Assembly (NCBI GenBank): GCA_044508495.1 | Contig: JBIQHP010000041.1 | Location: 1 to 18,331 of the forward strand | From: Terrimesophilobacter sp044508495 | GTDB taxonomy: Bacteria; Actinomycetota; Actinomycetes; Actinomycetales; Microbacteriaceae | DNA length: 18,331 nt | Direction: 5' to 3' | Shown: positions 1 through 6,657 of the stretch, piece after piece | How the letters are laid out: every line of letters begins with the position of its first letter | How positions within the stretch are numbered: the stretch's first letter is position 1 | Made by a program: the position numbers and the translations under genes | Notes under the pieces: generated by a model | What the model was told of the DNA's origin: nothing | The model's input: the letters and a program-made list of their open reading frames with translations, nothing else | The model's database searches: none

Positions 1-1148
1 CCCTCGCGGATCGCGAATCCGAGGCCCTCTTCCATGGCGATCGGCTGGATGAGCTCGACCGTCATCTCCGTGGTGTCGCCCGGCATGACCATCTCGGTGC
101 CCTCGGGCAGCGTGATGACGCCGGTGACGTCGGTGGTGCGGAAGTAGAACTGCGGACGGTAGTTCGCGTAGAACGGGTTGTGACGGCCGCCCTCATCCTT
201 CGAGAGGATGTAGGCGGTGCCCTCGAACTGCGTGTGCGGCGTAACCGAACCCGGCTTCACGACGACCTGGCCGCGCTCGACGTCCTCACGCTTGGTGCCA
301 CGGAGGAGCAGACCACAGTTCTCGCCGGCCCAGGCCTCGTCGAGCTGCTTGTGGAACATCTCGATACCCGTGACGGTCGTCTTCTGGGTCGGGCGGATGC
401 CGACGATCTCGACGTCCGAGTTGATCGCGAGGGTACCGCGCTCGGCACGACCGGTCACGACGGTGCCACGACCGGTGATCGTGAAGACGTCCTCGATCGG
501 CATGAGGAACGGCTTGTCCTTGTCGCGGACCGGGTCCGGGATGTTGTCGTCGACGGCCTGCATGAGGTCGAGGATGCTCTGCGTCCACTTCTCGTCGCCC
601 TCGAGCGCCTTGAGGCCAGAGACGCGCACGACGGGAGCGTTCTCGCCGTCGAAGCCCTGGCTGGAGAGCAGCTCGCGGACCTCGAGCTCGACGAGCTCCA
701 GGATCTCCTCGTCGTCGACCATGTCCGCCTTGTTGAGCGCGACGAGCAGGTACGGCACGCCGACCTGCTTGGCGAGCAGCACGTGCTCGCGGGTCTGCGC
801 CATGGGGCCGTCGGTGGCCGCGACCACGAGGATCGCACCGTCCATCTGGGCGGCGCCGGTGATCATGTTCTTGATGTAGTCGGCGTGCCCTGGGGCGTCG
901 ACGTGCGCGTAGTGGCGCTTCGGGGTCTCGTACTCCACGTGGGAGATGTTGATCGTGATTCCACGCTGACGCTCTTCCGGCGCCGAGTCGATCGACGCGA
1001 AGTCGCGCTTGACGTTGACGGCCGACGGATACTTGTCCGCCAGCACCTTGGAGATCGCTGCGGTGAGGGTCGTCTTGCCGTGGTCAACGTGACCGATGGT
1101 TCCGATGTTGACGTGCGGCTTAGTCCGCTCGAACTTGGCCTTAGCCAC
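1..1148 (-). CDS. tuf: Elongation factor Tu, 3' end cut by window edge
   Basis: EF-Tu is the GTPase that carries aminoacyl-tRNA to the ribosomal A site. Reading the minus strand from 1148 gives [20 protein letters not shown], then the P-loop GHVDHGKTT, the G3 box as [10 protein letters not shown] (Ala where E. coli has Cys), the G4 box NKAD and the domain-2 signature [13 protein letters not shown]. The start is GTG at 1148-1146. A strong ribosome binding site, AGGAGGA (1155-1161), lies six bases upstream. The frame is open for 382 complete codons and ends in ...GFAIREG at the window edge, so about 14 residues of the usual 397 are missing. It is the last gene of the str operon, 102 bases after fusA. 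The family call is certain; only the stop lies outside the window. Confidence 0.98.
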   Translation of the reverse strand, partial: [382 protein letters not shown]

Positions 1149-1250
1149 TGTGGGTCCTCCTCAGGACTGTCGAGTAGAAGCACCGGACGCGGGATTGCGC
1201 CCGGGGTTCCTACGGGATGTTGTCTTATGTTACGGGATACTGCGTGGGAA
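1149..1250 (-). promoter_or_regulatory. fusA-tuf intergenic region with a weak promoter candidate
   Basis: This 102-base gap holds the tuf ribosome binding site and a possible -10 hexamer TAACAT at 1232-1227. That hexamer would place a start near 1220 and a leader of about 70 bases. No good -35 hexamer is seen 16-18 bases upstream of it. The octamer tacgggat occurs twice, at 1211-1218 and 1231-1238. A separate tuf promoter is known in several bacteria, but here it is only a guess; read-through from fusA would explain tuf expression equally well. Confidence 0.3.
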
Positions 1251-3365
1251 CTACTCGCCCTTGTTCTTCTGGACGATCTCGTCGGCGACCGCGCGCGGCA
1301 CCTCAGAATAGCTGTCGAAGCTCATCGAGTACACGGCCCGGCCGGAGGTCTTCGACCTCAGGTCGCCCACGTATCCGAACATCTCGGACAGCGGAACGAG
1401 GGCGCGGACGACCTTGACGCCGGTCGCATCCTCCATGGACTGGATCTGACCGCGCCGCGAGTTCAGGTCGCCGATGACATCACCCATGTATTCCTCAGGG
1501 GTGCGCACCTCGACGGCCATGAGCGGCTCGAGCAGAACCGGGTTCGCCTTGCGCGCGGCCTCCTTGAAGGCCATCGATCCGGCGATCTTGAACGCCATCT
1601 CCGAGGAGTCGACGTCGTGGGCCGCGCCATCCAGGAGGATGGCCTTGACCCCGACCATGGGGTAGCCGGCGAGAACGCCGACCTGCATGGCATCCTTCAT
1701 CCCGGCGTCGACCGACGGGATGTACTCGCGCGGCACACGGCCGCCCGTGACCTTGTTCTCGAACTCGTAGGGGTGCTCCCCGGCGAGGTCGAGCGGCTCG
1801 AGCGAGATCTGCACCTTGGCGAACTGACCCGACCCACCGGTCTGCTTCTTGTGGGTGTAGTCGTGCTTGTCGACGACCCGCTTGATGGTCTCGCGGTAGG
1901 CGACCTGCGGCTTGCCGACGTTGGCCTCGACGTTGAACTCGCGCTTCATCCGGTCGACGAGGATGTCGAGGTGGAGCTCGCCCATGCCCTTGATGACCGT
2001 CTGCCCGGTCTCCTGGTTCTGCTCGGTGCGGAACGTCGGGTCCTCTTCGGCGAGCTTCTGGATGGCGACCCCGAGCTTCTCCTGGTCGGCCTTGGTCTTG
2101 GGCTCGATGGCGACCTCGATGACGGGCTCCGGGAACGTCATCGACTCGAGGACGACCTGGGCGGCGGGGTCGCACAGGGTGTCGCCGGTCGTGGTGTCCT
2201 TGAGCCCGATGACCGCGTAGATGTGGCCCGCGGTGACCGAGGGGACCGGGTTCTCCTTGTTGGCGTACATCTGGAAGATCTTCCCGATGCGCTCCTTCTT
2301 CTGCTTCGTCGAGTTGGCGACCTGGCCGCCGCTGTCGAGGTGCCCGGAGTACACCCGGATATAGGTGAGACGCCCGAAGAAGGGGTGCACGGCGACCTTG
2401 AACGCGAGGGCCGCGAACGGGTCCTTCGGGTCCGGGTGGCGCTCGATGACCTTCTCCTCGTCGCGCGGGTCGCGCGCCGCGATGGCGCCGACGTCGAGCG
2501 GGTTGGGCAGGTAGTCGATGACCGCGTCGAGCATGGGCTGCACGCCGCGGTTCTTGAACGCCGAACCGCACAGCACCGGATACATGGTGCTCGCGACCGT
2601 GAGCTTGCGGATGCCGCCCTTGATCTCGGCGACCGTGAGCTCCTCGCCCGCGAAGAACTTCTCGAGCAGCGCGTCGTCGGTCTCGGCGACGGCCTCGAGC
2701 AGCTCCTGGCGGTACTTGGCCGCCTTCTCCCTGAGGTTCTCGGGGATCTCCTCGACCTCGTACTTGGCGCCCATCGTGACGTCGCCCTTCGAGTCCGCGG
2801 GCCAGACGAGCGCGCGCATCTCGACGAGGTCGACGACCCCGACGAAGTCGCTCTCGGCGCCGATCGGCAGCTGGATGACGAGCGGCTTGGCGCCGAGCCG
2901 GTTCACGATCGTGTCGACGGTGAAGTAGAAGTCGGCACCGAGCTTGTCCATCTTGTTGACGAAGCAGATGCGCGGCACGTCGTACTTGTCGGCCTGACGC
3001 CACACGGTCTCCGACTGGGGCTCGACGCCCTCCTTGCCGTCGAAGACCGCGACCGCGCCGTCGAGCACGCGCAGGGAGCGCTCGACCTCGACCGTGAAGT
3101 CGACGTGGCCGGGGGTGTCGATGATGTTGATCTGGTTCTTGTTCCAGAAACAGGTCACGGCGGCGGAGGTGATGGTGATGCCGCGCTCCTGCTCCTGCTC
3201 CATCCAGTCGGTCGTCGAGGCGCCGTCGTGGGTCTCGCCGATCTTGTGGTTGACGCCCGTGTAGAACAGGATGCGCTCGGTCGTCGTCGTCTTACCGGCA
3301 TCGATGTGCGCCATGATGCCGATGTTCCGGACCTTGCTCAGGTCGGTGAGCACTTCCTGTGCCAC
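1251..3365 (-). CDS. fusA: Elongation factor G
   Basis: EF-G is the GTPase that drives ribosomal translocation and, with RRF, ribosome recycling in the cytoplasm. The 704-residue product is full length for the family. It carries the P-loop AHIDAGKTTT (about 19-28), the switch region GASTTDWMEQEQERGITIT (about 48-66), DTPGH (83-87) and NKMD (137-140). Domain IV shows the usual GGSGQFAKV stretch, and the C-terminal part reads SEMFGYVGDLRSKTSGRA. The start is GTG at 3365-3363 with AAGGAA (3371-3376) five bases upstream. It lies third in the str operon, 142 bases after rpsG; most of that gap is filled by an inverted-repeat element. One copy is seen here, and a duplicate elsewhere cannot be judged. 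Confidence 0.99.
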   Translation of the reverse strand: MAQEVLTDLSKVRNIGIMAHIDAGKTTTTERILFYTGVNHKIGETHDGASTTDWMEQEQERGITITSAAVTCFWNKNQINIIDTPGHVDFTVEVERSLRVLDGAVAVFDGKEGVEPQSETVWRQADKYDVPRICFVNKMDKLGADFYFTVDTIVNRLGAKPLVIQLPIGAESDFVGVVDLVEMRALVWPADSKGDVTMGAKYEVEEIPENLREKAAKYRQELLEAVAETDDALLEKFFAGEELTVAEIKGGIRKLTVASTMYPVLCGSAFKNRGVQPMLDAVIDYLPNPLDVGAIAARDPRDEEKVIERHPDPKDPFAALAFKVAVHPFFGRLTYIRVYSGHLDSGGQVANSTKQKKERIGKIFQMYANKENPVPSVTAGHIYAVIGLKDTTTGDTLCDPAAQVVLESMTFPEPVIEVAIEPKTKADQEKLGVAIQKLAEEDPTFRTEQNQETGQTVIKGMGELHLDILVDRMKREFNVEANVGKPQVAYRETIKRVVDKHDYTHKKQTGGSGQFAKVQISLEPLDLAGEHPYEFENKVTGGRVPREYIPSVDAGMKDAMQVGVLAGYPMVGVKAILLDGAAHDVDSSEMAFKIAGSMAFKEAARKANPVLLEPLMAVEVRTPEEYMGDVIGDLNSRRGQIQSMEDATGVKVVRALVPLSEMFGYVGDLRSKTSGRAVYSMSFDSYSEVPRAVADEIVQKNKGE

Positions 3366-3414
3366 GGGTGTTCCTTACTGTTGGGGTTGCAAGTCAGCGG
3401 GGGTATCGCTCGCC

Positions 3415-3497
3415 GGTTGGGTAGGCCGCGCAGCGGACGTATCGAAACCGAGCCACGCGGCTGGGTGGTTTCGATACGCGCTTCGCGCTACTCAACC
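3415..3497. repeat. Paired inverted-repeat (REP-like) element with cloverleaf symmetry
   Basis: Two head-to-head copies of one short repeat sit between rpsG and fusA. The inner arms cgtatcgaaacc (3438-3449) and ggtttcgatacg (3467-3478) are perfectly complementary over 12 bases. The outer arms ggttgggtag (3415-3424) and ctactcaacc (3488-3497) pair over ten positions with one G-T wobble. Between the arms each side has its own mini-hairpin: ccgc-gca-gcgg (3426-3436) on the left and cgc-ttc-gcg (3479-3487) on the right. The central loop holds AGCC/GGCT. The core resembles a repeat I recall as very common in Microbacteriaceae genomes. It could act as a terminator-like or RNA-processing signal within the operon. 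Confidence 0.8.
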
Positions 3498-3507
3498 AGC
3501 GAGGTCG

Positions 3508-3978
3508 TCACCAGCGGTAGTGCGCGAAGGCCTGGTTCGACTGGGCCATCTTGTGGGTGTCCTCGCGGCGCTTGACCGCCGCGCCGAGCCCGTTGGAGGC
3601 GTCGAGGATCTCGTTGGTCAGCCGCTCGGTCATGGTCTTCTCGCGGCGGGCCTTGGCGTAGGTCGTGAGCCAGCGCAGCGCGAGGGTGTTCGCGCGGTGC
3701 GGCTTGACCTCGACGGGAACCTGGTAGGTCGAGCCGCCGACGCGGCGGCTCTTGACCTCGAGGGTCGGGCGCACGTTGTCGAGGGCCTTCTTGAGAGTGA
3801 CGACGGCATCCGCGCCGTTCTTGGCGGAGACTCCGGCGAGCGCCTCGTAGACGATGCGCTCGGCGAGCGCCTTCTTGCCGTCGAGCAGGATCTTGTTGAC
3901 GAGCTGGCTGACGATGGGAGCGCCGTAGACCGGATCGTTGACCACGGGGCGCTTGGGTGCTGGTCCCTTCCTGGGCAT
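3508..3978 (-). CDS. rpsG: 30S ribosomal protein S7
   Basis: S7 is a primary 16S rRNA binding protein that nucleates assembly of the 30S head and lines the E site. The product is 156 residues, the normal bacterial length. It starts MPRKGPAPKRPVVNDPVYG and contains the typical VNKILLDGKK, the GGSTYQVPVEV loop and the C-terminal REDTHKMAQSNQAFAHYRW. Its ATG (3978-3976) shares one base with the TAA stop of rpsL, giving TAATG. The ribosome binding site (GGAG) lies inside the last codons of rpsL, so translation of the two is probably coupled. With no intercistronic spacer there is no room for an S7 operator of the kind found between rpsL and rpsG in E. coli. Confidence 0.99.
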   Translation of the reverse strand: MPRKGPAPKRPVVNDPVYGAPIVSQLVNKILLDGKKALAERIVYEALAGVSAKNGADAVVTLKKALDNVRPTLEVKSRRVGGSTYQVPVEVKPHRANTLALRWLTTYAKARREKTMTERLTNEILDASNGLGAAVKRREDTHKMAQSNQAFAHYRW

Positions 3979-4352
3979 TACTTCTTCTCCATCTTCGCGC
4001 CGTAACGGCTGCGGGCCTGCTTGCGGTTCTTGACGGCCTGGGTGTCGAGGGCGCCACGGACGATCTTGTAGCGGACGCCGGGGAGATCCTTCACACGACC
4101 GCCGCGCACGAGCACCATCGAGTGCTCCTGCAGGTTGTGGCCCTCACCGGGGATGTACGCGGTGACCTCGGTGCCGTTGCTCAGCTTGACGCGTGCGACC
4201 TTGCGAAGCGCCGAGTTCGGCTTCTTCGGGGTCGTGGTGTAGACGCGGGTGCACACACCGCGCTGCTGCGGGTTGGCCTTGAGGGCCGGTGTCTTGCTCT
4301 TGGCGACCTTCGGCGAGCGGCCCTTGCGGACCAGCTGCTGGATGGTTGGCAC
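3978..4352 (-). CDS. rpsL: 30S ribosomal protein S12
   Basis: S12 sits at the decoding centre and helps control translational accuracy. The product is 124 residues, starting (V)PTIQQLVRKGRSPKVAKSK. It contains TTTPKKPNSALRK and GGRVKDLPGVRYKIVRG and ends in a basic tail. Lys43 and Lys88, the positions where changes give streptomycin resistance in mycobacteria, are both the sensitive lysine. The start is GTG at 4352-4350 with AAGGAG eight bases upstream. An in-frame upstream start at 4403 would add 17 residues unlike any S12 and has no comparable binding site. It is the first gene of the str operon. Confidence 0.99.
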   Translation of the reverse strand: MPTIQQLVRKGRSPKVAKSKTPALKANPQQRGVCTRVYTTTPKKPNSALRKVARVKLSNGTEVTAYIPGEGHNLQEHSMVLVRGGRVKDLPGVRYKIVRGALDTQAVKNRKQARSRYGAKMEKK

Positions 4353-4597
4353 TGAATCGACTCCTTGAATTGACTGCACGGTGACAGTTGGTTCTTCTTG
4401 CAATCAGCACGTTGAAATCCGCCGTGCCGATTGACGTGACCCACCGCGGGACGAATCCCAGGTTGCTGTGGTGGGTATGCCGTGGGGGCGCTGGTCGGGT
4501 TGCGAAACCCGCCCGGTCGAGCCCAATTCCGGTTGGTGCCTCAGTGCTCGCCATCCCATGTTTTGGGCACAGGAAGACGTGCGGCAAAGCGCACACC
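4353..4597 (-). promoter_or_regulatory. Long structured 5' leader of the str operon
   Basis: If the promoter at 4604-4633 is correct, transcription starts near 4597 and leaves about 245 untranslated bases before rpsL. On the minus strand this leader contains the hairpin CGGGTT-TCGC-AACCCG (4511-4496). A two-level stem-loop follows, in which ACCCACC (4476-4470) pairs with GGTGGGT (4445-4439). Nested inside it is GGGA-TTCG-TCCC (4459-4448), with a stable UUCG tetraloop. The rpsL binding site AAGGAG lies near the 3' end. The structure could mediate autoregulation by S7 or S12, or simply protect the messenger. The pairings are seen; the function is inferred. Confidence 0.5.
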
Positions 4598-4603
4598 CAA
4601 GAA

Positions 4604-4633
4604 ACACTAGCCGCTAGGAGCGTGCCCGGTCAA
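4604..4633 (-). promoter_or_regulatory. Promoter of the str operon (rpsL-rpsG-fusA-tuf)
   Basis: On the minus strand TTGACC (4633-4628) is followed by 18 bases and then TAGTGT (4609-4604). This is a near-consensus housekeeping sigma promoter for an actinobacterium. The predicted start is near 4597. The -35 box lies only about ten bases after the stop codon of the upstream membrane-protein gene. No terminator is seen between them, so some read-through into rpsL is possible. Confidence 0.75.
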
Positions 4634-4643
4634 ATGGGTTCGC

Positions 4644-5123
4644 TCAGCGCGCACGGGACCGCGCGGCCGCGATGAGCGGCAGCAGCAGCACGGCGACGAG
4701 TGCGAGAAGAGCCGAGGCGATGACGAAGGGGCTCGCGAGGTACCGCGCGAAGAACAGGACTCCCGTGAGGAGCTGCGCCTGCCCCATGACGTAGACGATC
4801 GCGCCGGCGAGCGGACCGAGCAGGTAGACGAGCGTGGCCGTGACGACCGCACGTGCGACGGGGACCGCGAGGGGGCCGGATGCCGGCCGCAGCCCTCCGA
4901 GGATGGAGACGAAGACGATCGCGAGGGCGACGACGGCCATGACCGGCCCGACGAGCGGCCCGGCATCCGGCTCCGAGACGACATCGCGATCCAGGAGCAG
5001 GCTCAGGATGCCGTCGACGGCGAGCAGGACCGCCCCGTACAGCACGGCCACCATGACCGCCACGAGGAGCGCTCGTGAGAACGAGCCGGATGCGGCCGGG
5101 TCAGACGGCCGTTCGACCGGCAA
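4644..5123 (-). CDS. Four-helix integral membrane protein of unknown function
   Basis: The 159-residue product has four hydrophobic stretches: about residues 18-44, 57-78, 86-115 and 129-154. It ends in a short basic tail (AARSRAR), consistent with a small cytoplasmic-membrane protein. I see no catalytic motif and do not recognise the family. The start chosen is TTG at 5123-5121, with purine-rich AGGAGAGAGCGGAG just upstream. It lies 23 bases inside the preceding gene, and later starts would cut into the first helix. It follows the 268-residue membrane protein in one transcript and sits just ahead of the str promoter. Its proximity to translation genes may be positional only. Confidence 0.8.
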   Translation of the reverse strand: MPVERPSDPAASGSFSRALLVAVMVAVLYGAVLLAVDGILSLLLDRDVVSEPDAGPLVGPVMAVVALAIVFVSILGGLRPASGPLAVPVARAVVTATLVYLLGPLAGAIVYVMGQAQLLTGVLFFARYLASPFVIASALLALVAVLLLPLIAAARSRAR

Positions 5124-5907
5124 GCTCCGCTCTCTCCTGCGCTCCGGCCAGCCTCTGGGCCTCCTCGCGCTCGAACTCCTGCCAGGCCTCGTAGTTGCGC
5201 TCGCGCACCTTGCGGCCGCGGGCGGCGATGGCGGCGCCGGACCATACCGCGACCTCGCGTGCGAGAAGCGCCGCGACGACGACGGCGGGGTTGAGGCCGA
5301 ACCCGCGGAACAGGTCCGCCGCCTGCGAGGCGGTCAACCCGAACCCGCCGGCCAGGAGAAGGAGGACGCCGATCGTCGCGAAGTAGACGACGACCCCGAT
5401 CACGAGCGAGCCCAGGACCCAAGCCCACCAGCTCGCCCGGTTGGCGAGGAGCGCCCAGAGCACCATGGCGACGAGGAACACGAGCACCGGAACGTAGAAC
5501 AGCGGGCCGGTGACGAACTGACCGACGGCGTCGCCCAGGCCATCCGGCTTCACGAACAGGATGAGCAGGGCGGTCACGCCGGCATAGGCGGCGGCGAAGA
5601 CGGCGGCGGCGAGGACCGCGAAGAGCGAACCGAGTACGCGGTTGCCCTTTCGCCGGGGCGGCTGAGGGGCCGTGATGTACACGGTCTGCACGGGGGCGGG
5701 AGCGACCTCGCCGCTCGGCGCTGCCGAGTCGATCTGCCCGGCCGCGTCGTCGGCCATGTTGGCGGCCATGTCGGCGGCCATGTCGACGGCAGGGGCGGTC
5801 ACGGCTTCGTCGGCCGTGGTGGCGTCGGCCGTCTCGACCGCGGCGACGTCCTCCGCACCCGAATCGGTCGGCTCGGTCTCGCCTGCTGAGGCACTTCTGG
5901 CGTTCAT
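5101..5907 (-). CDS. Membrane protein with acidic N-terminus and four helices, unknown function
   Basis: The 268-residue product has a disordered acidic, Ala-rich N-terminus (about 1-80, including AADMAANMADDAAG). A short basic patch (PRRKGNR) comes next, then four predicted helices (about 90-118, 133-153, 160-186 and 205-228) and a charged C-terminal helix (KVRERNYEAWQEFEREEAQR) that is probably cytoplasmic. ATG at 5907-5905 is preferred because GAGGAG lies eight bases upstream. A GTG three codons earlier would fall inside that binding site. The 3' end overlaps the next membrane-protein gene by 23 bases, so the two are probably translated together. No enzymatic or transporter motif is visible and I do not recognise the family. 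The pair separates the pilus genes from the str operon. Confidence 0.85.
   Translation of the reverse strand: MNARSASAGETEPTDSGAEDVAAVETADATTADEAVTAPAVDMAADMAANMADDAAGQIDSAAPSGEVAPAPVQTVYITAPQPPRRKGNRVLGSLFAVLAAAVFAAAYAGVTALLILFVKPDGLGDAVGQFVTGPLFYVPVLVFLVAMVLWALLANRASWWAWVLGSLVIGVVVYFATIGVLLLLAGGFGLTASQAADLFRGFGLNPAVVVAALLAREVAVWSGAAIAARGRKVRERNYEAWQEFEREEAQRLAGAQERAELAGRTAV
5751..5786. repeat. Three 12-base tandem units within a coding region
   Basis: The unit cggccatgt(c/t)g(g/a) is repeated three times at 5751-5762, 5763-5774 and 5775-5786. It encodes the Ala-Asp/Asn-Met-Ala repeats in the disordered N-terminus of the 268-residue membrane protein. The period is a multiple of three, so changes in copy number would keep the frame. 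Confidence 0.7.
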
Positions 5908-5953
5908 CCGTAGCACTCCTCACCGGCACGGAGCATCCGGGCCGATCAGGGTC

Positions 5954-6005
5954 ACTCTAGCAACGGATGCCGCGAACGCGACAGGCGGACGGCTCGCGGG
6001 GAGCC
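5954..6005 (-). promoter_or_regulatory. pilO downstream region: weak hairpin and a -10-like hexamer
   Basis: Immediately after the pilO stop, GGCTC-CCCGC-GAGCC (6005-5991) forms a five-base-pair stem without a T-tract, at best a weak terminator. Further on, TAGAGT (5959-5954) matches the TANNNT pattern of a -10 box about 46 bases ahead of the 268-residue membrane-protein gene. No convincing -35 box is spaced correctly. The region could end the pilus transcript and start that of the membrane-protein pair, but this is tentative. Confidence 0.3.
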
Positions 6006-6655
6006 TACTCGCTGTCGAGCGAGCCCACGGGTGTCGGGGACGGCGGCGGAGCCGAGGGGTCGACGAGCACGTAGACGAATCCGGTGATGGCGCCGGTGTA
6101 GGCGGTCACGATGTCGCCGTCGTCCGTCGCGATGCCTTCACCGGTGTCCTGCGCGACGGTGAGCTTGGTCACCAGGAACAGGCGCTTCCCGTACTGGAGA
6201 TCGCTGAGGAAGTCGATGACCTGCTCCCGGGTCCCCCGGACGTTGAGGTCGATGGTGATCGCGATGAAGTTGTCCTTGGTCACGAGAGCATCCGTCGTGG
6301 CACCCGCCGCCGCCGCGTAGCGCTGGCCGTCGCTCGCGACGAATCGCGTCAGGACCACGCCGCTCGAGGCCTCGAGCTCGTGCAGCTGGCCGAGGAAGGT
6401 CGAGAGCTCGTCGCCCCGCGGGAGGGCCACCTGCAGCGCGGAGAGCTCCTCCTTCAGCTCGTCGATCTGCTCGAACTGCTTCTTGAGCTCGGCCACGCGG
6501 GCCTCGTGGAGCCTGTTCTGCGCCTCGACCGAGGCCCGCTGCTCGTTCGCCGCGTACATCTCGTCGAGCTTCGGCGACACGCCGAGGAACCAGCCCATGG
6601 CGAGGACCCCGACGCCGAGGACGGCGGCGATGACGATCCAGAGCTTGTTGTTCAC
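6005..6655 (-). CDS. pilO: PilO-like type IV pilus alignment protein
   Basis: PilO partners with PilN in the membrane alignment subcomplex that links the cytoplasmic PilM ring to the growing pilus. The product (216 residues from this start) has one N-terminal membrane helix (about 5-25, LWIVIAAVLGVGVLAMGWFL). A coiled coil (about 30-80, rich in Glu, Lys and Gln) and a ferredoxin-like C-terminal domain follow, then a Pro/Ser-rich tail (PSAPPPSPTPVGS). GTG at 6655-6653 has GGAGG nine bases upstream. A GTG at 6661, giving two more residues and a GTGA overlap with pilN, is the alternative but has only three bases of spacing. Sequence similarity alone is weak in this family; topology and the position after pilM-pilN support the call. 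Confidence 0.87.
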   Translation of the reverse strand: MNNKLWIVIAAVLGVGVLAMGWFLGVSPKLDEMYAANEQRASVEAQNRLHEARVAELKKQFEQIDELKEELSALQVALPRGDELSTFLGQLHELEASSGVVLTRFVASDGQRYAAAAGATTDALVTKDNFIAITIDLNVRGTREQVIDFLSDLQYGKRLFLVTKLTVAQDTGEGIATDDGDIVTAYTGAITGFVYVLVDPSAPPPSPTPVGSLDSE

Positions 6656-6657
6656 GG

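Noticed and set aside
180..3575. Very long plus-strand open frame (over 1100 codons) opposite tuf and fusA
   Set aside because: It is the antisense shadow of two certain genes. GC-rich third positions suppress stop codons on the other strand, and the translation is a low-complexity Leu/Arg/Asp/Val mix.
3978..4403. Longer rpsL starting at 4403 (141 residues)
   Set aside because: The extra 17 residues do not resemble any S12, and the GTG at 4352 has a well-spaced AAGGAG and gives the standard 124-residue protein.
4144..4596. Possible leaderless leader peptide starting GTG at 4596, next to the predicted transcription start
   Set aside because: The frame runs on out of phase into rpsL, has no ribosome binding site and no recognisable product. 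The coincidence with the predicted start is suggestive but not enough to annotate.
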